Shown: positions 20,748 through 29,524 of the stretch, piece by piece
How positions within the stretch are numbered: position 1 is the stretch's first letter
Layout: every line of letters begins with the position of its first letter
Origin: Arcanobacterium_A hippocoleae_A
Lineage (GTDB): Bacteria; Actinomycetota; Actinomycetes; Actinomycetales; Actinomycetaceae
Length of the DNA stretch: 64,000 nt
Strand: one strand, 5' to 3'
NCBI GenBank assembly: GCA_040360365.1
Contig: CP136412.1
Position numbers and translations under genes: made by a program
Notes under the pieces: generated by a model
What the model saw: only the letters and a program-made list of their open reading frames with translations
Told to the model about the DNA's origin: nothing
Databases searched by the model: none

Positions 20748-21362
20748 ATGAGCGAACACTATTTTTCAGCTGAAACACAATCTCCAGCAATCGAGAAGTC
20801 TGTCAATATTTTAATTCGCGACCGCGAATATCAGGTCACAACGATGCCTGGTGTGTTTTCACATGACGGTATCGACAAAGGAACAGCTGTATTTTTACGG
20901 AAAGTTCCGCTTACGACGCTCCCGGAGTTTCCAAAAGTACTTGATCTTGGGTGCGGCTGGGGACCAATTTCTCTCGCGTTAGGAACCGCTTACCCCCAAG
21001 CAGACCTTTTTGCTGTAGATGTGAACGAACGGGCCTTAGAACTTTGTAAAATGAATCTCGCAGCTGCCGGTTTAAAAGGCGAAGTGGTTTGCGAGCCGGA
21101 ACTTGCGGCACGTTTTATGCAGGATGGAACGAGACTCGATCTGATTTGGTCAAATCCGCCCATTCGTATCGGGAAAGCAGAACTGCATCAGCTGCTGCTG
21201 CGATGGCTCTCGCTGCTTGCACCGAATGGAACAGCATATTTTGTTGTCCAGAAGAATCTTGGTGCTGATTCGCTAAGCAAATGGTTAAAAAGTCAAGGAT
21301 ACATCGCCGAAAAAATCGGATCAGCAAAAGGTTTCCGTGTAATTGAAGTCCGCTGCTGCTAA
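20748..21362 (+). CDS. Class I SAM-dependent methyltransferase (RsmC-like small domain)
   Basis: The 204-residue protein begins MSEHYFSAE, followed by the Rossmann motif VLDLGCGWGPISLALG around residue 60, AVDVNERAL and the N6/N2-methyltransferase motif NPPIR. This is the MTS domain of the RsmC/RlmG type, which methylates guanine N2 in rRNA; the exact target is not fixed. The sequence upstream is also open to an ATG at 20715, but the start at 20748 fits family members. It converges on miaA across a helix-rich spacer. Confidence 0.85.
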   Translation: MSEHYFSAETQSPAIEKSVNILIRDREYQVTTMPGVFSHDGIDKGTAVFLRKVPLTTLPEFPKVLDLGCGWGPISLALGTAYPQADLFAVDVNERALELCKMNLAAAGLKGEVVCEPELAARFMQDGTRLDLIWSNPPIRIGKAELHQLLLRWLSLLAPNGTAYFVVQKNLGADSLSKWLKSQGYIAEKIGSAKGFRVIEVRCC

Positions 21363-21451
21363 ACGCACCGAATGGCTGTCGGCAGAAAACATGTTTGCAG
21401 ATTTCGGCACCCATTTACGTAACTAGCAGCCGAATCTGCACAGGTTACACA

Positions 21452-21600
21452 GCCGGCGGTAAAATCAGGTTTTGTTTTCCGACGGAGATTCCGTCGTTAC
21501 TGCAAGCCCGTGACCGGTGCAAACACGAGAGTTTCCGCCGGTGAAAACCCCAGCCCGCGTTTGCCGCCTGCTGGGGAAAAGTTATCCGGCTGGACCGGAT
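21452..21600 (+). ncRNA. Candidate structured RNA between convergent genes (strand uncertain)
   Basis: Within 150 bases I see five nested or consecutive helices. GCCGGCGG (21452-21459) pairs with CCGCCGGT (21535-21542) and encloses CGACGG/CCGTCG (21480-21496) and CGTG/CACG (21509-21527). After it come CCCCAGC/GCTGGGG (21548-21576) and ATCCGG/CCGGAT (21584-21600). The blocks CCGGCGGTA, AAGCCCGTGACC and GGTGAAA resemble boxes of the FMN riboswitch in the right order, but the flanking boxes are not convincing. No plus-strand gene follows. It is probably a structured transcript end or an unassigned RNA. Confidence 0.35.
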
Positions 21601-21683
21601 CGCAAACAGTTCCAGTGCTGCGGATTAAGAGATTTTTCTCTTCGGCAGATACAAAACAAACTGCTGCGGCTGGATCCGGAATT

Positions 21684-22630
21684 TTATTTCGCAATTACCT
21701 GTTCAATAATCTGATTTATTTGCGTACGATTACTTTCTGCGGTTAAACCAGATAATTCATACCAGGTAATTCGCGGATCTGCTCCAAACCAAGTCCGCTG
21801 TTTCTTTGCCAATCTCCGGGTGGAAAATGCAGTATTCGCAATCGCTTCTTCGCAGCTCAATTCACCGTCGATAACTGCAATGCTTTGCGCATATCCGGTA
21901 GCTTTTTTGCGGTTGCCGCATCGCGCAGTCCTTGCGTAATCAGTGTCTGTGTTTCTTCAAGTAAACCATTTGCAAACATTTTCTGCGCACGTGCAAAGAT
22001 ACGCTGATGCAGAATTTCTTTCGCTGTATTTACACCGATTTGCACCACGTTTGAATAATGTGAAGTATGCCGCGGGAATACTGGCGTATAAGATTTTCCC
22101 GTGAGCCGAACAACTTCAAGTGCACGAATCACGCGCCGCGGATTTGCAAGGTTAATCGTTTCAGCAGTAATTGGATCTTTTCTGAAAAGCTCAGCAATTA
22201 GCGGTTCAAGTCCGGATGTTTCCCAAATCTGATTTAGTTCGCTGCGAATTGTTTCGTCGGTGCCGGGAAAGTCTAACTTATCGATGAGCGCTGAAATATA
22301 CAGCCCTGATCCGCCGACGATAATTGGCGTCTTGCCGCGCTCGCAGATTTTTTCTAAATCATTGCGGGCGAGCTCTTGATATTTGGCGACGGAAGCTTCA
22401 TCTTTAATGTCAAGTACATCAATTTGATGGTGGAGAATTCCGCATTTTTCTGCATTGGTAATTTTTGCGGTACCGATATCCATACCGCGGTAAAGCTGCA
22501 TCGCATCAGCAGAGATTATTTCCGCTGCTGACGGACCGCCTAATGCTTGGGCGAGCGCAATCGAAAGTGCAGTTTTTCCGCTTGCAGTCGCTCCAACAAT
22601 GCAATAAATCGGTGAATTGTACTCAGCCAA
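21684..22630 (-). CDS. miaA: tRNA dimethylallyltransferase, one frame break
   Basis: MiaA adds the isopentenyl group to N6 of A37 in tRNAs reading U-starting codons. The P-loop VGATASGKTALSIALA stands at residues 13-28. The family motifs SADAMQLYRGMDIGTAK, GGSGLY and PRRVIRALEV follow. One base is missing in the T6 run 21903-21908; correction continues KKATGYAQSIA to a natural stop at 21684, for about 315 residues. The start is TTG at 22630 with AAGGA five bases ahead; that site overlaps the miaB stop, so the two tRNA-A37 modification genes are coupled. Confidence 0.95.
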
Positions 22631-22638
22631 ATTTATCC

Positions 22639-24177
22639 TTAGATTCCAGGACGTTTTGCAATAGTAGGCATTCCAAGTTTTACCGGCGCTTCACCGTTTG
22701 CTTCACGTAAAAGTTCGGCTTTCCGATTTTGCGCATTTTCCCAAGCATCACCGGCACGGGTGCGGCGAATTGCAAACTTGCCGCCTTGAATACCGGAATC
22801 TGCAAGCAGATAGGATGGAGCTCCATGCGTAACTTCACAGGTGACGATATCTCCAGGGCGCGGCCGGTCTTTGAGATTAGCTGGAAGCGCCGCATGCACC
22901 AGACGGTTGTCTTCTGCGCGCCCGGATATTCGCTCAGTAATATCGTCTTTTCGGCCTTCGCCTGCGGCAACCAGTACTTCCACCGTCGAACCAATAAGTT
23001 TTTGATTTTCTTCAGTCGAAATCCGTTTTTGCAGTTCAATTAACCGGTTAAAACGTTCACTCGCAACCTCTGCCGGAATTTGGTTTTCCATCATTGCAGC
23101 CGGTGTGCCGGGGCGCGGTGAGTATAAAAATGTAAACGCCGATGAAAAACGGGAAGCTTCTACTACATCAAGTGTTGCTTGGAAATCTTCTTCTGTTTCG
23201 CCAGGGAATCCAACAATAATATCGGTGGTAATTGCAGCATGCGGAATCTGTTCGCGCACACGCTGTAAAATACCAAGGAATTTCTTCGACCGATATGATC
23301 GGCGCATTGCTTTCAAAATAGTGTCGGAACCCGACTGCAGCGGCATATGCAAAGACGGCATCGCATTGGGTGTCTGTGCCATTGCATCAATTACATCGTC
23401 AGTGAATGCGGCTGGGTGCGGGGATGTAAAACGGACTCTCTCAAGGCCGTTAATTTCACCGGCAGCCCGCAGGAGCTTTGCGAATGCTCCGCGGTCCCCG
23501 AATGATACGCCATATGAGTTTACGTTTTGACCAAGCAATGTCACTTCGATTGCGCCCTGTGCGACAACAGCTTCGATTTCCTGAAGAATTTCCCCAGGCC
23601 GACGGTCTTCTTCTTTTCCGCGTAAATGCGGAACAATGCAGAAAGTACAGGTGTTATTGCATCCAACTGCAATCGATACCCAGGCAGCGTAAGTAGATTC
23701 ACGATGTGTCGGAAGTGTGGATGGAAAAACTTTTAGGGATTCTTCAATTTCAACTGCGGCTTTTTTATTGTGACGTGCACGCTCAAGAAGTGTTGGAAGC
23801 ACATCGAGATTATGCGTGCCGAGCACTACATCAACCCAAGGAGCTTTTTCGACGATCCCTTCACGCAATTGCTGTGCGAGACAACCAGCAACAGCGATTT
23901 GAAAATTCGGGCGTTCACGTTTAACTTCAGCAAGCTGCCCGAGGTTTCCAAAAAGCTTTGTTGCCGCATTTTCACGCACTGAACACGTATTTACCACTAG
24001 CACATCAGCACCTTGATCTCCAGCATCAGTAGCGCGCAGCTCAGCTGCAGGAACAAGTTCTACCGGCAGATAACCTGCTGCATCAAGCAGTCCAGCAAGG
24101 CGCTCTGAATCGTGCGCGTTCATCTGGCAGCCGAGAGTCTTAACAGCGTATGTTTTTGGTAATTTTCGAGTATCCAT
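22639..24177 (-). CDS. miaB: tRNA-2-methylthio-N6-dimethylallyladenosine synthase
   Basis: This radical-SAM methylthiotransferase acts on the base made by MiaA. It is intact at 512 residues. The UPF0004 domain begins KTLGCQMNAHDSERLAG, and its three cluster cysteines lie in TLGCQM, VNTCSV and VAGCLAQ. The radical SAM cysteines are in GCNNTCTFC around residue 183. A TRAM domain follows with ISGRAEDNRLV, and the C-terminus has a charged tail. It lies directly upstream of miaA. About 176 bases with no visible gene separate it from recX. Confidence 0.97.
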   Translation of the reverse strand: MDTRKLPKTYAVKTLGCQMNAHDSERLAGLLDAAGYLPVELVPAAELRATDAGDQGADVLVVNTCSVRENAATKLFGNLGQLAEVKRERPNFQIAVAGCLAQQLREGIVEKAPWVDVVLGTHNLDVLPTLLERARHNKKAAVEIEESLKVFPSTLPTHRESTYAAWVSIAVGCNNTCTFCIVPHLRGKEEDRRPGEILQEIEAVVAQGAIEVTLLGQNVNSYGVSFGDRGAFAKLLRAAGEINGLERVRFTSPHPAAFTDDVIDAMAQTPNAMPSLHMPLQSGSDTILKAMRRSYRSKKFLGILQRVREQIPHAAITTDIIVGFPGETEEDFQATLDVVEASRFSSAFTFLYSPRPGTPAAMMENQIPAEVASERFNRLIELQKRISTEENQKLIGSTVEVLVAAGEGRKDDITERISGRAEDNRLVHAALPANLKDRPRPGDIVTCEVTHGAPSYLLADSGIQGGKFAIRRTRAGDAWENAQNRKAELLREANGEAPVKLGMPTIAKRPGI

Positions 24178-24353
24178 CTTCGTAAGTCTAACTTTATGAC
24201 ATTGGAAAACGCTTTTTGCAGCTGCTATTTCATCGAAATCACAATGATTTTAATTCATCACATTCCAGGTGCATTTCTCAGTTACGGCTGATAGAAAGCC
24301 GATAACTGCACGAAAACAGCAGTACTTTGCGATATTTGTTCGCATGCCGTATC

Positions 24354-24947
24354 CTAATCGCGATCTGGAGCAATCTCAGCAAAGGCAGTATTCAGAGCTT
24401 TCCGCACTTGCCCCGGTGCGAATCCGCGCCGTGCCAATTGCCCATAGAGTCTTCGCCGGATTACCTCTTGTTCCATCCCCTGCATTCGCTGAATTTTCCG
24501 CGCGGCATAGTCAATTGCGGATTGCAGTTCGCAGTCTGCATCAATCTGCTGCAAAGCCTTTTCAATAATCTCATCGCTAATACCGCGTTTCTTTAGTTCA
24601 AGTTTAAGATTCCGCACCGAGATACTCTTTGCGTGAAATACTGAACGAACATACATTTGCGCGAATCGCGAATCATCAACTAAACCAGCTGAAATGAATT
24701 TCGCAAGAGTTTCCCGGGCAATTTCCGTCGGCACATCTCGCTGCTGCAGAGTCTGCAATAACTGATATTCACTGCGTTCGGCTATTCCCAGCTGGCGATA
24801 TACGACGTCACGTGCAAATGCCCGCCACTGTTCATCAGTGCGCTGGGAATTTCGCTTTCTGCGCTGTTGCTGCTGTTCATCCCATGAAAGATATTTCTTC
24901 GGCTTCTTTTGCCGTGAAAAATCTGCATCTTCTGAATAATCAACCAT
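24354..24947 (-). CDS. recX: RecA regulatory protein RecX
   Basis: RecX binds RecA filaments and restrains recombinase activity. The 197-residue protein has the three-helix repeats of the family, seen in LVDDSRFAQMYV, RNLKLELKKRGIS and RRRLYGQLARRGFAPGQVRKAL. The N-terminal extension is polar and Gln-rich. It lies downstream of recA on the same strand. A perfect 17-bp stem ends nine bases before the ATG, and its 3' arm holds the only purine-rich segment that could serve as a ribosome-binding site. This suggests expression well below that of recA. Confidence 0.92.
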   Translation of the reverse strand: MVDYSEDADFSRQKKPKKYLSWDEQQQQRRKRNSQRTDEQWRAFARDVVYRQLGIAERSEYQLLQTLQQRDVPTEIARETLAKFISAGLVDDSRFAQMYVRSVFHAKSISVRNLKLELKKRGISDEIIEKALQQIDADCELQSAIDYAARKIQRMQGMEQEVIRRRLYGQLARRGFAPGQVRKALNTAFAEIAPDRD

Positions 24948-24956
24948 CTGTCAATA

Positions 24957-24997
24957 CTCGCCAGAGAAATTTTATTATCAAAAATTTCTCTGGCGAG
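24957..24997 (-). promoter_or_regulatory. 17-bp perfect hairpin between recA and recX
   Basis: CTCGCCAGAGAAATTTT (24957-24973) pairs perfectly with AAAATTTCTCTGGCGAG (24981-24997) around a 7-nt loop. In the recA-recX transcript the 3' arm ends nine bases before the recX ATG and contains GGCGAG. A recA-recX intergenic hairpin lowers recX expression in E. coli; here it may act as an attenuator or hide the ribosome-binding site. Confidence 0.7.
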
Positions 24998-25116
24998 CTT
25001 CTCCTTTAACTAATTTCTAACTTTGTCCGAGTGTGAAAGTGCTAATCGTGAATATAGTTTAGATACTGATAAACCAGAATTTGGATTTACATTTCCGGAA
25101 AACCAGCAAACTAAGA

Positions 25117-26174
25117 TTATGCCTGATCTTGGATTTCAGTTTTAATCTGGTTATTTTCCTCATCTTCACGGAATCCAACCACACCAAGTTTGCGCTTTAC
25201 CTTAACTTCAATTTCTTCAGCGATTTCCGGATTATCTTTTAAGAATTGGCGTGCTTTTTCCTTACCCTGACCAAGCTGATCGCCTTCATAGGTGTACCAT
25301 GCTCCGGAACGGCGCGCCACACCTGTATCCACAGCCATATCAATAATTCCGCCTTCGCGTGAAATCCCTTCACCGTAGAGAATGTCGAATTCTGCCTGCT
25401 TAAAAGGCGGAGCCATCTTATTTTTACAATTTTTACTTTCGTGCGATTACCCACCGGGTTCGCACCTTCTTTCAGTGTTTCGCCGCGGCGTACATCTAAA
25501 CGAACTGAAGCGTAAAACTTCAACGCTTTACCGCCAGTTGTTGTCTCTGGGTTGCCATAAAATACGCCAATCTTCTCACGAAGCTGATTAATAAAAATTG
25601 CGGTGGTACCGGAAGCTGAGAGCGCCCCCGTGAGTTTGCGCAATGCCTGCGACATCAAACGCGCCTGCAAACCAACATGGGAGTCACCCATTTCACCGTC
25701 AATTTCCGCTTTCGGTACAAGCGCGGCTACAGAGTCAATCACGATAATATCCAAGGCTCCTGAACGGATTAGCATATCTGCAATTTCCAGCGCCTGTTCA
25801 CCGGTATCCGGCTGTGAAACAATCAGCGAGTCGGTGTCAACACCGAGTTTCTTTGCGTATTCCGGGTCTAATGCGTGCTCAGCATCAACAAATGCCGCAA
25901 TTCCTCCGGCTTTCTGCGCATTTGCGACGGCGTGCAGTGCGACAGTTGTTTTTCCGGAAGATTCCGGACCATAAATTTCAATAATGCGGCCGCGCGGCAG
26001 ACCGCCAATTCCTAAAGCTACATCCAAGGAAAGCGAGCCGGTAGGAATAACTTTTACCTCCGCTGGCGGCTTATCTCCTAACCGCATTGCCGAACCCTTA
26101 CCAAAAGCTTTATCAATTTGCCCTAGCGCCACTTCAAGCGCTTTTGCCCGGTTGTCATCTTTATTTACTGCCAC
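25117..26174 (-). CDS. recA: Recombinase RecA, one frame break
   Basis: RecA forms filaments on single-stranded DNA, drives strand exchange and triggers LexA cleavage. The Walker A is GPESSGKTT near residue 70; IDSVAALVPKAEIDGEMGD and INQLREKIGVF (loops L1/L2 region) follow. One base is missing in the T5 run 25421-25425; correction gives KIVKNKMAPPFKQAEFDI and about 352 residues, a normal length. The start is GTG at 26174 with AAGGA ahead. An SOS box at 26346-26359 controls it, and recX lies downstream. Confidence 0.97.
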
Positions 26175-26471
26175 AGCTTTTCCTTTTCTTGCATTTAGGG
26201 GTTTACAGAACAGGTCATTAATGGTACTGCCCTCTCCGGGATACCATCTAGCACAACCATAAAGCCGACCTCTGCCAAAATTTACTTGCCTTTTCCGAAT
26301 GTGGATAAGGCAAGCGCATCTGATTGCACGTGGACAAGCTTATCCCGAACATTAGTTCGAATAAAAATCGACCCGCGAATCAGCGGCAAATATTTCTCCG
26401 CCGTCGTAAAAACATTAAATATTCATGAGCTAAAAACAAAAACTACGAAATCCACCCCATTTTAAACACGT
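26175..26471. other. recA upstream region
   Basis: This region of about 297 bases between recA and the stop of the ligase gene holds the recA SOS box and an imperfectly used inverted repeat, CTTGCCTT (26285-26292) with AAGGCAAG (26307-26314). I see no gene. Confidence 0.6.
26346..26359. promoter_or_regulatory. SOS box of recA (LexA operator)
   Basis: CGAACATTAGTTCG is an exact match to the actinobacterial consensus CGAAC-N4-GTTCG, located about 170 bases upstream of the recA start. Confidence 0.9.
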
Positions 26472-27628
26472 TTAGGCAATCGGCCGTCCCGCATGCATTT
26501 CCGCAAGTAAATGCGCCACTACTGCCTCACGGCTATTGTCACCAGTCTGCGCAGCGCGAAGCATCCGCTTGTACGGAGCCCCCTTCTTCATCACTGTATG
26601 AACATACATGAGCTCTTCTTCACACGCGAGTTCTGCAGCAATGGGCAGCAGCTCTTGAACCATTTTTGTTAATGTATCCGTCACCAGCTCTTCATTACCA
26701 GCACTGTCGAGAATTAAGACGGCATCTGTACCGTAACGAGCTGCACGCCACTTGTTTTCATCAACAAACCACGGCTGCATTGTTGGAAGTTCCTCCCCGC
26801 TTCAGCTTTCCGCACAAAATACTCAACTAAACATTGTGAAACCGCCGCTGCCATCGCAAGCTCCGCAATATTCGAAGCCGCATCACACATCCGCAGCTCA
26901 ATTGTGCCAAACTTCGGCGAAGGCCGAATATCCCAACGAATCTCACTAAAACCGTCAATCACACCGGTCTTTTTCATATCAGTGTAATATCCCGTAAGCT
27001 CTTCCCAACGCGAAAACTGATGCGGCACACCTGCCGTTGGCAGCTGCTGGAAAACCATTGCCCGGTTATCAGCATATCCGGTATTCACCCCGTTCCAGTA
27101 AGGCGAAGCTGCTGTTAATGCCTGCAGCTGTGCAAACCGCGTAAGCAGTGCGTTTATCACTGGAAGCACTAATTCACGCTGCTCAACACCCACGTGCACG
27201 TGAGTTCCGAAAAGCAGCATTTGCCGCCCCCAATACTGGGTCCGATTCACAATTTTGCTGTACCGCTCCTTATCCGTCACCCGCTGGTAAGCCGGGTTTG
27301 CAAAAGGATGTGTGCCAGCACCCGCAAGTTCAATCCGCATTGGGGCGACTACCTGCCGTACCGCTTTCAGCTCAGCAGAAATATCTTGCACGCACTCTTT
27401 CACCGTCCGATGCGGATGAGACACAAGTTCGACGGTATTAAGCAGCATTTCGCCATGAATATTTGCAATAAATTCAGCTGATTTCGGATCACATGCCGCG
27501 GCAGATTCGCGCAGCTTCGCAAGCACAATATCGCCTGTTTGCCGTAGATCGAATGAATCCTGATCGATTAATTGCAGCTCCCACTCAATTCCCAGTGTTG
27601 AGCGTGCAGAAGACGCAAAATTTAACAT
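26472..27628 (-). CDS. YbdK-type carboxylate-amine ligase (glutamate-cysteine ligase GCS2 family), one frame break
   Basis: YbdK enzymes are ATP-dependent ligases with weak glutamate-cysteine ligase activity; the true product in actinobacteria is uncertain. Visible motifs are TLGIEWELQLID at the N-terminus, GAGTHPFA, the central LLFGTHVHVGVE, and RWDIRPSPKFGTIELRMCD. One base is missing in the C4 run 26795-26798; the corrected length is about 385 residues. The ATG is at 27628. The glutamine amidotransferase-like gene ends five bases upstream, so the two are very probably co-transcribed. Confidence 0.88.
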
Positions 27629-27633
27629 TTCAT

Positions 27634-28362
27634 TCAGCTTTCCTGATATGTTTCGACAAAAGCCCGAATCAATATTTCTCCAGAAGAAACATCTTTACCG
27701 TGAACTCGCGCACGCACTTTATCAGCACCATCGAGATCAAAGTATTTTCCCGCATAAGCAGCTAAACGCACTTCAAGAGAATCCCGGTTAATCTCTGGGT
27801 GAAATTGTACGCCATATACATTGTTCCCGAATCGTACCGCCTGAATTGGGCAGCTTGGCGACCAGGCAAGCAGTACGCCGCTTTCGAGAGGTGCGCAAAC
27901 AGCTTCACTATGTCCGGTATAGCAGAAAAATTCAGCCGGAATTTTCCGAAAAATCGCATCGGCTAAACCGGCCGCAGTCTGCTGAATCTGCACAGCGTCA
28001 ATATCTTCTGCATATTCTCCGGTAAGCGGCAGACCTTCGCGGACTGCCAATGCCTGCAGCCCAAAGCAAATGCCAAAGTATGGAAAATCATTATCCAGGC
28101 AGTAATCAGCAATCTTCGCAATATTTGCTTCAATTTTGATTTGCTCCGGAGATTTCGCAGCCTGTTCCGTATGATATCCGTAGGGTGAACCGGAAACTAT
28201 TACGCCGCTGTATTGAGAAAAATCAAATTCTCCCTGCCATTCACTAAGCCAAATTCGCTCTATTTCCAGCGCGGTAAATCCAGTAATCCGTAATAACGCC
28301 GCGTATTCATCTTCCGCAACAGCATTCTGCGGACGGCATTCAAAAAAGACAAAAGGTTTCAT
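27634..28362 (-). CDS. Class I glutamine amidotransferase-like protein
   Basis: The 242-residue protein has the class I amidotransferase fold: oxyanion segment VIVSGSPYGYH, nucleophile Cys in FGICFGLQALA and catalytic His in YGVQFHPEI with the following Glu. No synthetase partner domain is fused, so it resembles stand-alone GuaA-like or gamma-glutamyl hydrolase-like members. It lies five bases upstream of the YbdK-type ligase. A joint role in gamma-glutamyl or amide metabolism is possible but inferred from adjacency only. Confidence 0.85.
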   Translation of the reverse strand: MKPFVFFECRPQNAVAEDEYAALLRITGFTALEIERIWLSEWQGEFDFSQYSGVIVSGSPYGYHTEQAAKSPEQIKIEANIAKIADYCLDNDFPYFGICFGLQALAVREGLPLTGEYAEDIDAVQIQQTAAGLADAIFRKIPAEFFCYTGHSEAVCAPLESGVLLAWSPSCPIQAVRFGNNVYGVQFHPEINRDSLEVRLAAYAGKYFDLDGADKVRARVHGKDVSSGEILIRAFVETYQES

Positions 28363-29078
28363 GTGTCTCAGATTAGTTTAAGTTAGATATATTTTTCGAG
28401 CCGTCTCCCATTTAAGATGCGCATCTGATTCAGTAATCCCAGCATTATTTTTAAGTATGCACAGCTAACAGTTGGAAACAGTTTTCGCCGGATAATCCGG
28501 CGGCAAGAATTAAATTTGTGATTTAACTTTGCGAATTTGAATTGTTAAGCAGCGCTTCGCATTTTGCGTGCCGCGAGTATCAGTGTATGTAACTGACAGC
28601 AAAATCACCATGAACCCACGCAACTGGCAGCAAAGTTTATCTAAATCGGCTCTTCATATTTTTCTTCGTCTTAGTGCAATGAAACTGGCATCTGTTCGGG
28701 CGGAAAGCGGTGTTTTTGCATAGATCAAGCCTGACCGCTGTGCAAAAACACCGCTTAGAACCCGGCAAAACTGGACCCAACTAAATTGGACCCAGATAAT
28801 TAGACCCAACTAAAAGGCTTTCCGCATTTTCGAGCTGCAGGACTGCATCCGTCGGTTTAGCGAAACGGGAAATACTCGCACCCTAACTTACTCCGGCTAA
28901 ACATAACCGATTAAACCCAGGCAGAGAATGAACCCAAACTGAGATAAAACTAGAACAAGACCATACAGCGCCATTAAAAATACTTTCGGCAAAAACAATA
29001 ACCACCGCAGGCTGCGCCTCTGCACGTACACGAAAATACGGAAAGCCCGTTAAACTCATACTGTATTCTGCGCTGCAA
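28363..29078. other. Long non-coding region holding repeat copy A
   Basis: No convincing gene is visible in these 716 bases. A dyad CGCCGGAT/ATCCGGCG lies at 28486-28502. The right half (28647-29010) is copy A of a dispersed element repeated at 52791. A minus-strand open frame at 28883-29146 lacks family features, overlaps the DUF3046 gene and is not open in the second copy. Confidence 0.65.
28647..29010. repeat. Dispersed non-coding element, copy A
   Basis: This 364-base segment aligns with 52791-53090 in the same orientation over its whole length apart from two extra blocks of about 30-36 bases here. A perfect 16-bp stem AAGCGGTGTTTTTGCA/TGCAAAAACACCGCTT (28705-28720, 28741-28756) encloses a 20-nt loop. 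The loop carries ATCAAGCCTGACCGCT, identical in both copies. I see no terminal inverted repeats, transposase or open frame shared by the copies. The type is unknown. Confidence 0.8.
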
Positions 29079-29306
29079 TTAGCTTTCGCGGCGACTCCGC
29101 TTCCGATGCAGATATTCATAGCTGGCAGGCAAACCCATTTCACCAATCAAAGCTTTCCACACATCCAACGGTTTCACCCCAGCAGCAAGCGCTTCTTCGC
29201 AAGTGCGTGAGCCGACCTGAGGAAGGACGAAATCTTTCGCAATAGATTCGGCTTGACCATCAGGGAATACGCGCCGTAACACATCCCAAAACTCTGTATG
29301 TGTCAT
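29079..29306 (-). CDS. DUF3046 family protein
   Basis: The 75-residue protein reads MTHTEFWDVLRRVFP, followed by GSRTCEEALAAGVKPLDVW, the signature of DUF3046, a small actinobacterial family usually encoded close to recA and recX. No membrane segment is seen. The function is unknown. Here it is separated from recA by the amidotransferase and ligase genes and by repeat copy A. A tandem 8-mer repeat lies about 40 bases upstream of its start. Confidence 0.88.
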   Translation of the reverse strand: MTHTEFWDVLRRVFPDGQAESIAKDFVLPQVGSRTCEEALAAGVKPLDVWKALIGEMGLPASYEYLHRKRSRRES

Positions 29307-29345
29307 TTGCTTTCCGCTTTCTGCTTCTATCGTGTTCTATCATGC

Positions 29346-29393
29346 CAGTAAACCAGTAAACCAGTAAACCAGTAAACCAGTAAACCAGTAAAA
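29346..29393. repeat. Six tandem copies of an 8-mer
   Basis: CAGTAAAC is repeated six times head to tail (the last copy ends in A) between the clgR terminator and the DUF3046 gene. An 8-bp unit can slip during replication, so the copy number may vary between strains and alter the DUF3046 promoter or leader. Confidence 0.95.
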
Positions 29394-29451
29394 ACTACTG
29401 CAATAACTGCTATCGTAACTGTTATTTTCCGATAGCGGAACTATGAAAAGA

Positions 29452-29486
29452 CCGGACCTGCCAATCACGCCATTCAGCAGGTCCGG
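29452..29486 (-). terminator. Terminator after clgR
   Basis: CCGGACCTGC (29452-29461) pairs perfectly with GCAGGTCCGG (29477-29486) around a 15-nt loop. On the minus strand it follows the clgR stop and is trailed by TCTTTTC. Confidence 0.75.
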
Positions 29487-29524
29487 AAGCTAGGTAAAAT
29501 TAGCTAAATTAAAATCAGAATAAT

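Noticed and set aside
21452..21600. Calling the segment a cobalamin riboswitch, RNase P RNA or a firm FMN riboswitch
   Set aside because: The defining core boxes of cobalamin and RNase P RNAs are absent; FMN-like blocks are only partial and no target gene follows.
26300..26308. DnaA box TGTGGATAA upstream of recA
   Set aside because: A single 9-mer match is expected by chance about once in two windows of this size, and no cluster of boxes or origin genes is nearby.
28883..29146. 87-residue minus-strand frame in repeat copy A
   Set aside because: It overlaps the DUF3046 gene and the corresponding stretch of copy B has stops and indels.
29346..29393. Tandem 8-mers as a CRISPR array
   Set aside because: The units are contiguous without spacers and far too short.
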